Shown here: piece by piece, positions 1 through 8,276 of the stretch
Layout: every line of letters starts with the position of its first letter
Numbering within the stretch: the first letter of the stretch is position 1
Made by a program: the position numbers and the translations under genes
From: Arsukibacterium tuosuense
GTDB taxonomy: Bacteria; Pseudomonadota; Gammaproteobacteria; Steroidobacterales; GCA-2729495
Direction: 5' to 3'
Length of the DNA stretch: 33,054 bases
NCBI GenBank assembly: GCA_945872065.1
Contig: CAMBYH010000022.1
Span: 1-33,054 of the forward strand
The notes under the pieces: generated by a model
Database searches by the model: none
What the model saw: the letters and a program-made list of their open reading frames with translations, nothing else
What the model was told of the DNA's origin: nothing

Positions 1-618
1 CTCTGGATCTACACGGCCAGCCTCCGGGAGGCGCCGGATCCACCCGCGCCCGTGGTGCCCCCGTCATTGCAGGGGCCGCCCCGCCAGTTCGGCACCTACT
101 GCCAGCACTGGAACGCGCACTGGACCCGGGCGGTGGAGAACTTCGTCGATTTCGCCCACCCGTCCTACCTGCACCGGGACACGATTGGTTCCTGGACCCA
201 CGACTACGCGGAGAGCGGTGCCGTGGCGACGGTGGAGGTGCAGCCGGAGCCCTGGGGCTTCACCACGCTGAATTACTTCACCAGCCCGCGGCAGGGCTTC
301 CGGGTGGACTGGTACCGGCCGAATCTATCTGTGATCAACTTCGGCAGCAGCGCGGACAGCAAGCTGCACGTGTTCTCGATCCCCGAGTCAGCCACCCGCA
401 CACGGGTGATGACGGTGCGCCATTTGCCCCCCGGCGGGGACGCGGCCACCTGGAGCGCCCGGGCAGCGACCGTCGACAACACCATCCTCGATGAGGACCG
501 GCTGGTGGTGGAGTCCCAGCAGGGGCCGGTGGATGACGACCGGGAGATCTCGGTGGCAACGGACGCGCCCGCCGTCGCGTTCCGGCGCTGGCATCAGGCA
601 ATGCTTAAGGCGCGCTGA
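1..618 (+). CDS. Rieske-type aromatic-ring/oxidative demethylase oxygenase, catalytic C-terminal part (5' end outside window)
   Basis: The frame is open from the first base, so the gene begins upstream and the N-terminal Rieske [2Fe-2S] domain is not visible. The remaining ~205 residues look like the catalytic domain of a Rieske non-heme iron oxygenase large subunit. The segment ENFVDFAHPSYLH, about 40 residues into the visible part, matches the D-x2-H-x4-H mononuclear-iron signature of this superfamily, and the rest is the mixed beta-sheet substrate pocket ending in a helical tail (FRRWHQAML). Such enzymes hydroxylate or demethylate small organic substrates using electrons from a separate reductase; the substrate cannot be told. 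The stop overlaps the stop of the convergent lipoprotein gene by 14 bases. The family is fairly sure, the exact enzyme unknown. Confidence 0.75.
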   Translation, partial: LWIYTASLREAPDPPAPVVPPSLQGPPRQFGTYCQHWNAHWTRAVENFVDFAHPSYLHRDTIGSWTHDYAESGAVATVEVQPEPWGFTTLNYFTSPRQGFRVDWYRPNLSVINFGSSADSKLHVFSIPESATRTRVMTVRHLPPGGDAATWSARAATVDNTILDEDRLVVESQQGPVDDDREISVATDAPAVAFRRWHQAMLKAR

Positions 619-1258
619 CCTTCCGGTCGAGCACCAGGCCCATGACGAGCGCCCGGCCCTGCTGCTCCAGCTGGGCGGCGGTGCCTGCGTCCGTCAGCAG
701 GCTGGCGCAGCGGCTCTGGACCACCTCGGCCACGACGGTGGCCGGCTCGTTGACCCCCGCGTAGCGCTGGCCTTCGGCGGTCATGCACTTGAGGTAGGGG
801 TTGCCCGCGGCGGAAGTACTGACTGCCGCCGGGGCGCTTGCCACAGCAGTACTGGCCACAGAAGCACTGGCAACCGGTGGCGCAGCCACCTTGCGCTCCA
901 GCGCCTGCACCTGCTGCTGCTGGATCTCAAGCTCGGCCCGCTGGTCCAGGGCCGCCAGATCCTTCTGCAGAATCGGCTCAGTGTTCATGAACTCGGACTT
1001 CAGCCAGGTGTTCTCGGCGGTGATGAAGCTGGATCGGGAGGCCGAGCAGGCTTTCCTGGCGACCTCCGTGATGAGCGATGCGGACTCACCCGTCTGCTGG
1101 TAGCGGGCCGCCGCGTCAACCACACAGCCGACGTAGTCGTCGCCCGCCTTGCCCGCAGCCGCCTTCAGGGCAGCCTTATCGGTGGCGTTGGTCGTGAACT
1201 GGGCGCAGCCAGACAGCGCCACAAGCGTGCCGACTACAAGAAATACCCTGACTAGCAT
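605..1258 (-). CDS. Small predicted lipoprotein with central coiled coil
   Basis: The protein has 217 residues, starting at the ATG at 1258. That start gives a textbook lipoprotein signal peptide (MLVRVFLVVGTLVALSGC) with lipobox LSGC, so the mature protein should be lipid-anchored at Cys18. An upstream in-frame ATG would add 18 hydrophilic residues before the signal and is unlikely. The middle contains a Gln/Glu-rich helix (ELEIQQQQVQALERKV), probably a short coiled coil, followed by an Ala/Ser/Val-rich linker and a C-terminal segment with one cysteine (YLKCMTAEGQRYAG). No known family was recognised. It lies downstream of the beta-barrel gene on the same strand, separated from it by a terminator. 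Confidence 0.7.
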   Translation of the reverse strand: MLVRVFLVVGTLVALSGCAQFTTNATDKAALKAAAGKAGDDYVGCVVDAAARYQQTGESASLITEVARKACSASRSSFITAENTWLKSEFMNTEPILQKDLAALDQRAELEIQQQQVQALERKVAAPPVASASVASTAVASAPAAVSTSAAGNPYLKCMTAEGQRYAGVNEPATVVAEVVQSRCASLLTDAGTAAQLEQQGRALVMGLVLDRKVSAP

Positions 1259-1310
1259 CGCGTTCTCCGGCCTGGTGAGTGAACCACCGGCGTAGTGTAG
1301 TCGCCCGGCC

Positions 1311-1340
1311 AAAAAAAAACGCCCCGCCAGAGGCGGGGCG
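1311..1340 (-). terminator. Rho-independent terminator of the beta-barrel gene
   Basis: A 9-bp GC stem (cgccccgcc / ggcggggcg, 1320-1328 and 1332-1340) with a 3-base loop is followed, on the minus strand, by nine T residues (1319-1311). It sits about 60 bases past the stop of the outer-membrane gene at 1402 and upstream of the lipoprotein gene start at 1258, so it separates the two transcripts. Confidence 0.9.
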
Positions 1341-1401
1341 CTGATTTAGTCAGCCTTCAGAGTTGCGGACCAGCGGGTAGCCGGTCAGCAGTTCTCAGGC
1401 C

Positions 1402-2067
1402 TTAGAGGGAGAAGCCACCGAAGGTCCAGCGGAGGTCCAGGTTCATCGAGTTACTGCTGCTTTCAAACCCGCTAAGGATGACGGGGTCGCCAATGACGAC
1501 CGTTGCGCCAGTGGAGAAGTCCTTCGTCCAGTTGTAGCGGCCGCCCAGTGTTACGGAAACATTCGTAGCACTGTCCCCATCGAGTTCATCAGAGGCCTGG
1601 CCATCAAAGCTGGAGTCGGACCATGAGGCAATGGCAGAAGCCTCGACCTTGTCGGTGACGTTCGTGCGCACGCCAACGCCAATGCCGTAGCCATCGCGGC
1701 CAGCCTTGTTACCGAAGGCGGAACCTTCGCCACCGTCATAGCTGGTGTCGAAGTACGAGGCCTGCACAACCAGCTGGGACTTTTCGTTGATCGCCGGGTG
1801 CGCACCGACGGTGACATTCCAGCCGTCGAAATCATTCTGGATAGGTCCAATGCCCAGCGAGCCATCGATGAAGCCGGCCTGGATGTGCCAGATGTCGAGG
1901 AAGCCAAGGCTGGCGTCGAGGGTGAAGCCATCGGTCTGTTCGGCACCGAAGCTGTCGGCCTGGTAATAACCAACCTGGCCATAGGTCCACTCGGGCAGCT
2001 CAGCGGCGGCGGTGCCGGCGACGAGCAGTGCGGAAGCGGAAAGAAGGGCTGTCCCTAGCTTGTTCAT
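1402..2067 (-). CDS. Outer-membrane beta-barrel protein with signal peptide
   Basis: The protein has 221 residues from the ATG at 2067, preceded by an AGGAG ribosome-binding site (around 2073-2078). Residues 1-23 (MNKLGTALLSASALLVAGTAAA) form a Sec signal peptide cleaved after AAA. The mature part consists of alternating hydrophobic/polar strands rich in Gly, Tyr, Trp and Asp, as in small transmembrane beta-barrels, and ends in a strand (LDLRWTFGGFSL). The C-terminal residue is Leu rather than the usual aromatic. Polar, acidic loops (for example SSFDGQASDELDGDS) would face outside. The longer reading frame begins 53 codons upstream but lacks a signal sequence there and overlaps the promoter. 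The specific role (porin-like channel or structural) is unknown. Confidence 0.75.
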   Translation of the reverse strand: MNKLGTALLSASALLVAGTAAAELPEWTYGQVGYYQADSFGAEQTDGFTLDASLGFLDIWHIQAGFIDGSLGIGPIQNDFDGWNVTVGAHPAINEKSQLVVQASYFDTSYDGGEGSAFGNKAGRDGYGIGVGVRTNVTDKVEASAIASWSDSSFDGQASDELDGDSATNVSVTLGGRYNWTKDFSTGATVVIGDPVILSGFESSSNSMNLDLRWTFGGFSL

Positions 2068-2125
2068 GCAAAGTCTCCTGATTGAGTTTCGAGATACGGC
2101 GCCAGACTTTCCGTCGCCGGCGCGC

Positions 2126-2156
2126 AGTATAGACGCAACAGATTCGTTATGGTCAA
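2126..2156 (-). promoter_or_regulatory. Candidate sigma-70 promoter of the beta-barrel gene
   Basis: On the minus strand, TTGACC (2156-2151) and TATACT (2131-2126) resemble -35 and -10 hexamers with a 19-base spacer, slightly longer than ideal. The -10 lies about 59 bases before the start codon at 2067. No transcript data are available. Confidence 0.45.
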
Positions 2157-2265
2157 CAAAATTCTGGGGGAAAGCCCAATAAAGCCGGGGCTTCGCGGGG
2201 ACAGGCCTGTGGCAAACGGGCAACAACCCAGCAGCGGCGTGGCCTGAAGCCCCCTCCCGGCAGCC

Positions 2266-3312
2266 TCAGGCCACCCGGCGGACCCCCGGCAGGGAGAGCA
2301 CGTAATCGGCCCCCATGAGCCCCGAAGGGGTGCGATAGCCGCCCGGCAGGGTGGCCCCCAGCAGGTGCTGGACGATCCCGAGAGCCCCGGTCACGGTCAG
2401 GTCGTAGCCGTTGGGCGTGTCGATCTCGACCCGGCGCTCCTCCCCCCGCCCGTTCCGGACCTCACCCCAGATCCGGGACCGGGTGCTGGCCCGCTTCGCG
2501 GCGGTCGGCCCCTGCACCCGGGCCCCGATGCGCCGCTGGAGGTAGCGGACGACGGGTGGCCAGCCCAGCAGGGGGCGCAGCCAGTTGACCCGGCGGGCAT
2601 TGGCGATGGCGGCCGGAGAGACCGCCAGGTAGGTCTCGATGTTCCCGATGCCCGTGGACACGAAAGCGGTGTAGAGGTCGCCCCAGGGGATGGTCATGGC
2701 CGTGCGCGGCTTGCCGTCGTGGCTGAAGGTGCGGGTTTTGTAGGCCAGCGGCACGGCGACCAGCTGCCCGTCGCGCCGCACCCGGCCGCCCTTCGCCAGG
2801 CCCTCGACGCCGGTCTTGGTCGTGCCGGGGCTGGCGCCGCCGCTCGCCTCGAAGCCCAGGATCAGCTCCGTCGCATCCGGCAGCTCGCGCTTCAGCAAAG
2901 CGGCCACGCAATCGGTGGGCACCACGTCAAAGCCCGCGCCCGGCAGCACGACGATACCCCGGGCCCTGGCCCGGGCGTTCTGGGCGTGGCAGTGGGCGAA
3001 GACGTCGATCTCGCCAGTGATGTCGAGGTAATGGGCACCTGCCGCGAGGCAACCCTCCAGCATGGGCGCCGCCGTGGCCGAAAACGGGCCGGCACAGTGG
3101 AGCACGAGGGAAACGTCCATAAGCCCCGCCGCGATTTCGCCCGGCGCGTCGAGACCGAAGACACGGACAGGGAGTCCGTGCTCCGCGCCAAGGGCCCGCA
3201 GCGCCGCCGCATTGCGCCCAGCCAGGATGGGTTGCAGTCCCCTGCGCACGGCCTCGGCGGCCATGAGCTGGCCGGTGTAACCGTTGGCGCCGTAAATGAG
3301 CCAGTGGGTCAT
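2266..3312 (-). CDS. Saccharopine dehydrogenase-like NAD(P)-binding reductase
   Basis: The protein has 348 residues. The N-terminus (THWLIYGANGYTGQLMAAEA) is a Rossmann fold with a GANGYTG dinucleotide-binding loop typical of the saccharopine dehydrogenase/trans-acting enoyl reductase group. HCAGPFSATAAPMLEGC and HYLDITGE, around residues 70-100, match the conserved core of that family, as does the GAGFDVVPTDC segment. Members are single-domain oxidoreductases of mostly unknown substrate, some acting on lipids or polyketides; real saccharopine dehydrogenase activity is not implied. It is divergent from the DUF1289 gene, with 38 bases between the starts, and has no operon partner. The family is clear, the function open. 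Confidence 0.8.
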   Translation of the reverse strand: MTHWLIYGANGYTGQLMAAEAVRRGLQPILAGRNAAALRALGAEHGLPVRVFGLDAPGEIAAGLMDVSLVLHCAGPFSATAAPMLEGCLAAGAHYLDITGEIDVFAHCHAQNARARARGIVVLPGAGFDVVPTDCVAALLKRELPDATELILGFEASGGASPGTTKTGVEGLAKGGRVRRDGQLVAVPLAYKTRTFSHDGKPRTAMTIPWGDLYTAFVSTGIGNIETYLAVSPAAIANARRVNWLRPLLGWPPVVRYLQRRIGARVQGPTAAKRASTRSRIWGEVRNGRGEERRVEIDTPNGYDLTVTGALGIVQHLLGATLPGGYRTPSGLMGADYVLSLPGVRRVA

Positions 3313-3350
3313 AATTGCACTGTATCGTGAACGCTGGCGAGAAGCCCCGA

Positions 3351-3563
3351 ATGACCACGTCTACCAACGAAGCACCCGTCCCCAGTCCCTGCGTCGGCAT
3401 CTGCTGTATCGGCTATGACGGGCTGTGTTTCGGCTGCTATCGCAACCGTGCCGAGTTGTCCGCCTGGGGCACCGCCAGCGAGGCCGAGAAGCGGGAGATA
3501 CTCGTTCGCTGCCGGGAGCGACTCCAGCAGCAGGCTCTGGCGCCCGGAGACCCCTTCGAGTGA
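3351..3563 (+). CDS. DUF1289 family small cysteine-rich protein
   Basis: The protein has 70 residues. The core [21 protein letters not shown] carries the conserved cysteine pattern (PCxxxCxxx...CxGCxR) of the DUF1289/YdhL family, which suggests metal binding. It is followed by the usual helical tail ([17 protein letters not shown]). The ATG at 3351 is chosen over one 36 bases upstream because family members start shortly before the cysteine motif and the upstream one lies next to the start of the divergent gene. The stop overlaps a GTG start of malate synthase G, so the two are probably co-transcribed and may be translationally coupled. The function of DUF1289 proteins is not established. Confidence 0.85.
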   Translation: MTTSTNEAPVPSPCVGICCIGYDGLCFGCYRNRAELSAWGTASEAEKREILVRCRERLQQQALAPGDPFE

Positions 3564-5758
3564 CTAGCAGGCCGGTGACCACCAGGATAGAGCACAGCGG
3601 ACTGGCCATCGCGGCGGAACTCTACGAACTGATCGGCCAGGAGGTCATCCCCGGCACCGGGCTCACTGCCGATGCCTTCTGGTCCGCCTTCGCGCGCATC
3701 GTGGCCGACCTGACGCCCCGGAACCGATCCCTGCTGGACCAGCGGGATGCGTTGCAGGCGAAGATCGACGCCTGGCACCGGGCCAATCCGCAGGCAACCA
3801 TGGCCCGGTACCAGAACTTTCTCCAGGAAATCGGCTACCTGCTGCCGGAAGGCCCGGCGTTTCGCGTGACCACCAACCACGTGGACGACGAAATCGCCAC
3901 GCTAGCCGGTCCGCAACTCGTGGTGCCGCTCAAGAACGCCCGCTACGCACTCAATGCAGCCAACGCGCGCTGGGGCTCTCTCTACGACGCACTCTATGGC
4001 ACCGACGCGATCAGCGAGGATGGTGGTGCTGAACGGGGCAAGGCCTATAACCCGGTCCGGGGCAACCGGGTCATCGCCTACGGGCGGGACTTTCTCGATG
4101 CCACATTCCCGCTTGTGACCGGCTCCCACCGGGACGCGATCCGCTATGCCGTGAGTAACGGCGCCCTGACCATCACGCTCTCCGGCAACCGCCACAGCAC
4201 GCTGAAAGATCCCGCGCTCTTCGTCGGCTACGCCGGCAGTCCCGACGATCCGCAGGTGCTCCTGCTCCGCCAGCACGGCCTGCATGTGGAGATCCAGATC
4301 GACGCAGAGCACCCCATCGGCCGGGCTGACCCGGCCCACGTCAGGGACCTGTGCCTGGAAGCGGCACTGACCACGATCCAGGACTGCGAAGATTCCGTCG
4401 CCGCTGTCGATGGCGCCGACAAGGTTGAGATCTACCGCAACTGGCTCGGCCTCATGCGGGGCACTCTGCAGTGCGAACTGCCCAAGGGTGGCAGAACCAT
4501 CACGCGGCGTCTGGATCCGGACCGGGCGTACACGGCGGCGACGGGTGGCGAGCTGCGCCTGCCGGGCCGCTCGCTGCTGCTGATCCGGAACGTCGGCCAC
4601 CTGATGACGAACCCCGCCATCCGGTTCAACGGCGAGGACGTTTTCGAAGGCCTGATGGACGCCGCTATCACAGCGCTGATTGCCAAGCACGACATCCTGG
4701 GCCACGGAGCCCTGGGGCAAAGCGGATTGCGGAACTCCCGCACCGGTTCCATCTATATCGTCAAACCCAAGATGCACGGCCCGGACGAGGTCGCTTTCGC
4801 CGTGGAGCTGTTCGCCCGGGTAGAAGCTGCTGTCGGGCTGCCGCACAACACGCTGAAGATCGGCATCATGGACGAGGAGCGCCGCACCTCCGTCAACCTG
4901 CTGGAATGCATTCGCGCGGCCAGCGAGCGGGTCATCTTTATCAACACCGGCTTCCTCGACCGCACCGGCGACGAAATGCACACCTCCATGGAGGCGGGGG
5001 TCATGGTGCGCAAGGAAGACATGAAGTCCAGCGCCTGGATCAGCGCCTACGAGAACAACAACGTGGACGTAGGCCTGCTCTGCGGCCTGCCGGGCCACGC
5101 CCAGATCGGCAAGGGCATGTGGGCCAAGCCGGACCTGATGGCGGAAATGCTCCGCACGAAGATCGGCCACCTGGAAGCAGGCGCCAGCTGCGCCTGGGTG
5201 CCCTCCCCCACGGGCGCCGTGCTCCACGCCATTCACTATCACCAGGTGAACGTCGCTGCACGACAGGCCGCCCTGCGCTCGCGGCCCCGGGCCTCGCTGG
5301 ACGACATGCTCACCATCCCGCTCGCCGCCGATACCCACTGGAGCGCCGACGAACTGCGCGCCGAACTGGAGAACAACTGCCAGGGGGTACTGGGCTACGT
5401 GGTCCGGTGGGTGGATCAGGGCGTGGGCTGCTCCAAGGTGCCGGACATCCACAACGTGGGCCTGATGGAAGACCGGGCCACGCTGCGGATTTCCAGCCAG
5501 CACGTGGCGAACTGGCTGCGGCATGGCGTCGTCACCCGACAGCAGGTGCTGGAGGTCATGCACCGCATGGCGGCGATAGTGGATCGGCAGAACGCCGGCG
5601 ACCCTCTCTACAGGCCGATGGCCGCGAATCCGGAGGGCAGTCTGGCGTTCAAGGCCGCCTGTGCACTGGTGTTCGATGGATTGAGGCAACCCAATGGCTA
5701 TACAGAGCCGCTGCTCCACGCAGCGCGGCTGGTACTGAAGGCGCAGGATCTACAGTAG
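3560..5758 (+). CDS. glcB: Malate synthase G
   Basis: It condenses glyoxylate with acetyl-CoA to malate in the cytosol (glyoxylate bypass or glycolate use). The length, 732 residues, fits the monomeric G form (~720). The N-terminal pattern [21 protein letters not shown], the [21 protein letters not shown] helix, [21 protein letters not shown], the [11 protein letters not shown] loop and the [22 protein letters not shown] region are all typical. Starts: GTG 3560 overlaps the DUF1289 stop and has GGAGA nine bases upstream; GTG 3575 is also possible, while the longer open frame upstream reads through DUF1289. No isocitrate lyase lies in the window. The stop overlaps the convergent ceramidase-like gene by nine bases. 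Confidence 0.95.
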   Translation: MTSRPVTTRIEHSGLAIAAELYELIGQEVIPGTGLTADAFWSAFARIVADLTPRNRSLLDQRDALQAKIDAWHRANPQATMARYQNFLQEIGYLLPEGPAFRVTTNHVDDEIATLAGPQLVVPLKNARYALNAANARWGSLYDALYGTDAISEDGGAERGKAYNPVRGNRVIAYGRDFLDATFPLVTGSHRDAIRYAVSNGALTITLSGNRHSTLKDPALFVGYAGSPDDPQVLLLRQHGLHVEIQIDAEHPIGRADPAHVRDLCLEAALTTIQDCEDSVAAVDGADKVEIYRNWLGLMRGTLQCELPKGGRTITRRLDPDRAYTAATGGELRLPGRSLLLIRNVGHLMTNPAIRFNGEDVFEGLMDAAITALIAKHDILGHGALGQSGLRNSRTGSIYIVKPKMHGPDEVAFAVELFARVEAAVGLPHNTLKIGIMDEERRTSVNLLECIRAASERVIFINTGFLDRTGDEMHTSMEAGVMVRKEDMKSSAWISAYENNNVDVGLLCGLPGHAQIGKGMWAKPDLMAEMLRTKIGHLEAGASCAWVPSPTGAVLHAIHYHQVNVAARQAALRSRPRASLDDMLTIPLAADTHWSADELRAELENNCQGVLGYVVRWVDQGVGCSKVPDIHNVGLMEDRATLRISSQHVANWLRHGVVTRQQVLEVMHRMAAIVDRQNAGDPLYRPMAANPEGSLAFKAACALVFDGLRQPNGYTEPLLHAARLVLKAQDLQ

Positions 5759-6523
5759 CGGCTTGACTGACGGCGGCTGATGCATCGCCCGCAGGGCCCA
5801 GAACACCGCGAGCGCCCCGAGCACGTGCTTGACACTGTGGCCGCTGATGAAGCCATTCGCGGCATAAATGCCAGCGTCGAAATACTCCGCCAGTTTGGCC
5901 AGCACGTAGGTGCCCAGTGTTGCCCACAGCCAGGACGCCCGCAGGCCGCCGCCCTTCCCCATGATGAGCAACAGAGGAATCAGCACCATGGGCAGGAACT
6001 GTACGAGGCCGTAGGCCCGCAGATCGCCCCGGCCCTGCAGTTCCGTCCAGTCCCAGTAGAGAACGGAAGCGACGCCCGCAAAGACCAGCGGCCATAACAG
6101 CCGCCGGCCGAGGCGCGTCGAGACCCGGTCCTCAATCACGATCGAGAACAGCCCCATGAAAGCGATAGTCATGGGGATGCGGTCCCAGGTCAGCGTGTCG
6201 CTGGTGGGCGCGTAGTGGTAGTAGGCAGAGCCGACACCGACCAGTAACGCCCCGAGGCAGAACACCAGATAAGAAGCAGGCGCCAGCTGGGGCTGCAACC
6301 TGGGCAAGGTCCACAGCCCGAAGACGCCCACCAGCACAAAGGGAACATTGGAGACGACGTTCCAGAAGTTGGGGGTATTGAGGAGCGACCTGCTATCGGC
6401 AAACGCGTGATAGACGGGATCCTGGGGAATCGGCGGCAACGCGAGAACGATGGCCAGAGCAATTGCCGTCACGGCAACGGCAGACCAGGCCGGCAGGTGC
6501 CGTCGCCGAGTCAGGTCCGGCAT
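5750..6523 (-). CDS. Alkaline ceramidase-like (CREST superfamily) membrane protein
   Basis: The protein has 257 residues and about seven hydrophobic segments. The motif [20 protein letters not shown] (near residues 98-118) holds the conserved Ser, His and Asp residues, and [10 protein letters not shown] near the C-terminus holds the two paired histidines of the CREST hydrolase superfamily (alkaline ceramidases, PAQR receptors, Per1). These residues coordinate a zinc ion in characterised members. Eukaryotic relatives hydrolyse ceramides; the bacterial substrate is unknown and could be another amide-linked lipid. It starts 24 bases after the aldo/keto reductase start region is left behind on the other side: the reductase stop at 6548 precedes this ATG by 24 bases on the same strand, so the two probably form an operon. 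A GGAG lies before the ATG. Confidence 0.8.
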   Translation of the reverse strand: MPDLTRRRHLPAWSAVAVTAIALAIVLALPPIPQDPVYHAFADSRSLLNTPNFWNVVSNVPFVLVGVFGLWTLPRLQPQLAPASYLVFCLGALLVGVGSAYYHYAPTSDTLTWDRIPMTIAFMGLFSIVIEDRVSTRLGRRLLWPLVFAGVASVLYWDWTELQGRGDLRAYGLVQFLPMVLIPLLLIMGKGGGLRASWLWATLGTYVLAKLAEYFDAGIYAANGFISGHSVKHVLGALAVFWALRAMHQPPSVKPLL

Positions 6524-6547
6524 GACTACTACTCCGGTACCGGGCCG

Positions 6548-7525
6548 CTACCGGCCTGGCGCCGGAAAGCCGGTCCCGGGTGGGGGCGAGATCTTGTCGA
6601 TCTCCGCCAGCTCTTCGGCAGAGCCGCGCCAGGCCACCGCCGCCACGTTCTGCTCCAGTTGCTGAACCGTCGTGACGCCCGCAATGACACTGGACACCCA
6701 AGGCTTACCGGCGAGCCAGCCCATGGCCAGCTCCAGCATGCTGTGGCTAAACCGGTCGCTCAGCGCGAACAGCCGAGCCACCTGTGCGAGCTTGTCCGGT
6801 GACGCAAAGGCTGACGCTGCCCACGCACCCCACTTAAGCAGGCGCGAATCTGCCGGGAAGTCCTTGCCAGGCACATACTTTCCGGACAGAAGGCCGCTCT
6901 CCAGGGGAAAGTAAGGCAGGATGCCCAGGCCAAAATGGCTGACAGCGGGCACCACCTCCCGTTCCAGATCCCGGCTAAGCACGCTGTAGCGGTTCTGTGC
7001 GGAAACGAATGCACTGAGGTGCTGCTCCCGGGACGTCCACGCGGCATCCGCAATCTGCCAGGCGGCATAGTTAGAGCAGCCCACATAGCGCACCTTGCCC
7101 TGGCGAACGAGATCATCCAGAGCCCGCAACGTCTCTTCTATTGACACGGCGGTGTCGGCCCGATGCATCTGGTAGAGATCGATGTAGTCGGTGCCGAGCC
7201 GCCGCAGGCTGCCCTCCACCGCCCGGATGATCCAGCGCCGGGAACCGCCCTGCATCCAGGCATGCTCCGAGGACATGGGGCCGGCAAACTTCGTGGCAAT
7301 AAGGAAATCAGCCCGGCGCGCGCCCAGCGCTTTACCCAGATACTCCTCGGCCGTCCCCCGGTTGCCGTAGACGTCTGCCGTGTCGAAAAAGTTGACGCCC
7401 AGCTCGATCGCGCGGTTGACGATGGCCGTCGCCTGGACCTGATCGTTCATCAGGCCAAAGTTCATGCAGCCGAGGCCCACCAGGGAGACCTGCAGGCCTG
7501 ATTTGCCGAGCGCTCGCGTTTCCAT
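6548..7525 (-). CDS. Aldo/keto reductase
   Basis: The protein has 325 residues from the ATG at 7525 (METRALGKSGLQVSLVGLGC), which matches the conserved family N-terminus; the open frame extends 45 codons further upstream with no family similarity. The catalytic tetrad is visible: Asp and Tyr in FFDTADVYGN, Lys in IATKFAG and His in YQMHRAD. The sequence folds as a TIM barrel and should reduce carbonyls with NADPH. It resembles the bacterial AKR group of general aldehyde/ketone reductases; the substrate is unknown. It is first in a probable two-gene operon with the ceramidase-like gene and is divergent from the methyltransferase gene 64 bases away. Confidence 0.88.
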   Translation of the reverse strand: METRALGKSGLQVSLVGLGCMNFGLMNDQVQATAIVNRAIELGVNFFDTADVYGNRGTAEEYLGKALGARRADFLIATKFAGPMSSEHAWMQGGSRRWIIRAVEGSLRRLGTDYIDLYQMHRADTAVSIEETLRALDDLVRQGKVRYVGCSNYAAWQIADAAWTSREQHLSAFVSAQNRYSVLSRDLEREVVPAVSHFGLGILPYFPLESGLLSGKYVPGKDFPADSRLLKWGAWAASAFASPDKLAQVARLFALSDRFSHSMLELAMGWLAGKPWVSSVIAGVTTVQQLEQNVAAVAWRGSAEELAEIDKISPPPGTGFPAPGR

Positions 7526-7589
7526 GGTCCGGGTTCTTTGCCTGGTTAATCTAGAGTACCAGCCGGAGCGATCCTGTATCGTGCCGGGC

Positions 7590-8252
7590 ATGGTTATTCC
7601 TGCCCAAATCCGCGACGAATACAACCGGCTGGGTGAACAGAAGGACGTGGTCCATCTCAAGGACTTCGCCCGGTGGAGCTACATCAGCAGCGCAGACTGG
7701 ACCGACCTGTGCCGCCGCTCGGCCGACTTCGCCGGCATCGAGGACGGGGATCGCCTGTTCGAGGCCGGCTGCGGCTCCGGCGCCTTTCTTGCCGAAGTGG
7801 CTGCCTACCGGCAGGTCACTCTGGCCGGAGTGGACTTTGCCGAGAACCTGGTGGCCATTGCCAGGAGCCAGCTGCCCGGCGACTTTCAGGTTGCCGATAT
7901 CACCAACCTCCTCACGGTAGAGAGCGGCAGCTACGACAAGGTGCTCTCCCATGGCGTCTTTCTTTACCTGGACTCGCTGGACGCTGCGCGCCGCGCAGTA
8001 CTCGAAATGGTGCGCATCACCAGACCCGGCGGCTTAGTCTACATCGGCATCGTCAACGACCCGGAGCGCCACGGGACGTTCGACCATCCGCCGTCCGGCT
8101 CCTTCCTTTTCACCCGCAGCTTCTGGCGGGACTTCGCCGCTGAACAGGGCCTCACTCTCGAACTGGTCGATCAGGACCAGATCTTCAGCAAACCGTCCGG
8201 CTACGATTGCTACTCTCGCGTACGCTATTCCCTTCTGCTGAAAAAACCCTGA
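7590..8252 (+). CDS. Class I SAM-dependent methyltransferase
   Basis: The protein has 220 residues. Motif I is LFEAGCGSGAFLAEV (near residues 53-67), followed by the acidic post-motif LAGVDFAENLVAIAR, a motif II-like region SYDKVLSHGVFLYLDS and motif III-like RITRPGGLVYIGIVND. This is a Rossmann-like methyltransferase fold; the acceptor cannot be told. The ATG at 7590 gives the start MVIPAQIRDEYNRLGEQKD; a GTG three codons upstream is an alternative. The gene precedes the phospholipase D-like gene by 24 bases on the same strand, so they may be co-transcribed, which would fit a lipid or envelope substrate (inference). Confidence 0.82.
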   Translation: MVIPAQIRDEYNRLGEQKDVVHLKDFARWSYISSADWTDLCRRSADFAGIEDGDRLFEAGCGSGAFLAEVAAYRQVTLAGVDFAENLVAIARSQLPGDFQVADITNLLTVESGSYDKVLSHGVFLYLDSLDAARRAVLEMVRITRPGGLVYIGIVNDPERHGTFDHPPSGSFLFTRSFWRDFAAEQGLTLELVDQDQIFSKPSGYDCYSRVRYSLLLKKP

Positions 8253-8276
8253 CAGAAAAACAATGAGGGGTCAGCC

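Noticed and set aside
3902-5719. Long open frame (605 codons) antisense to malate synthase G
   Set aside because: It mirrors the codon pattern of the GC-rich coding strand; the protein is low in recognisable motifs, while the sense frame is a clear family member.
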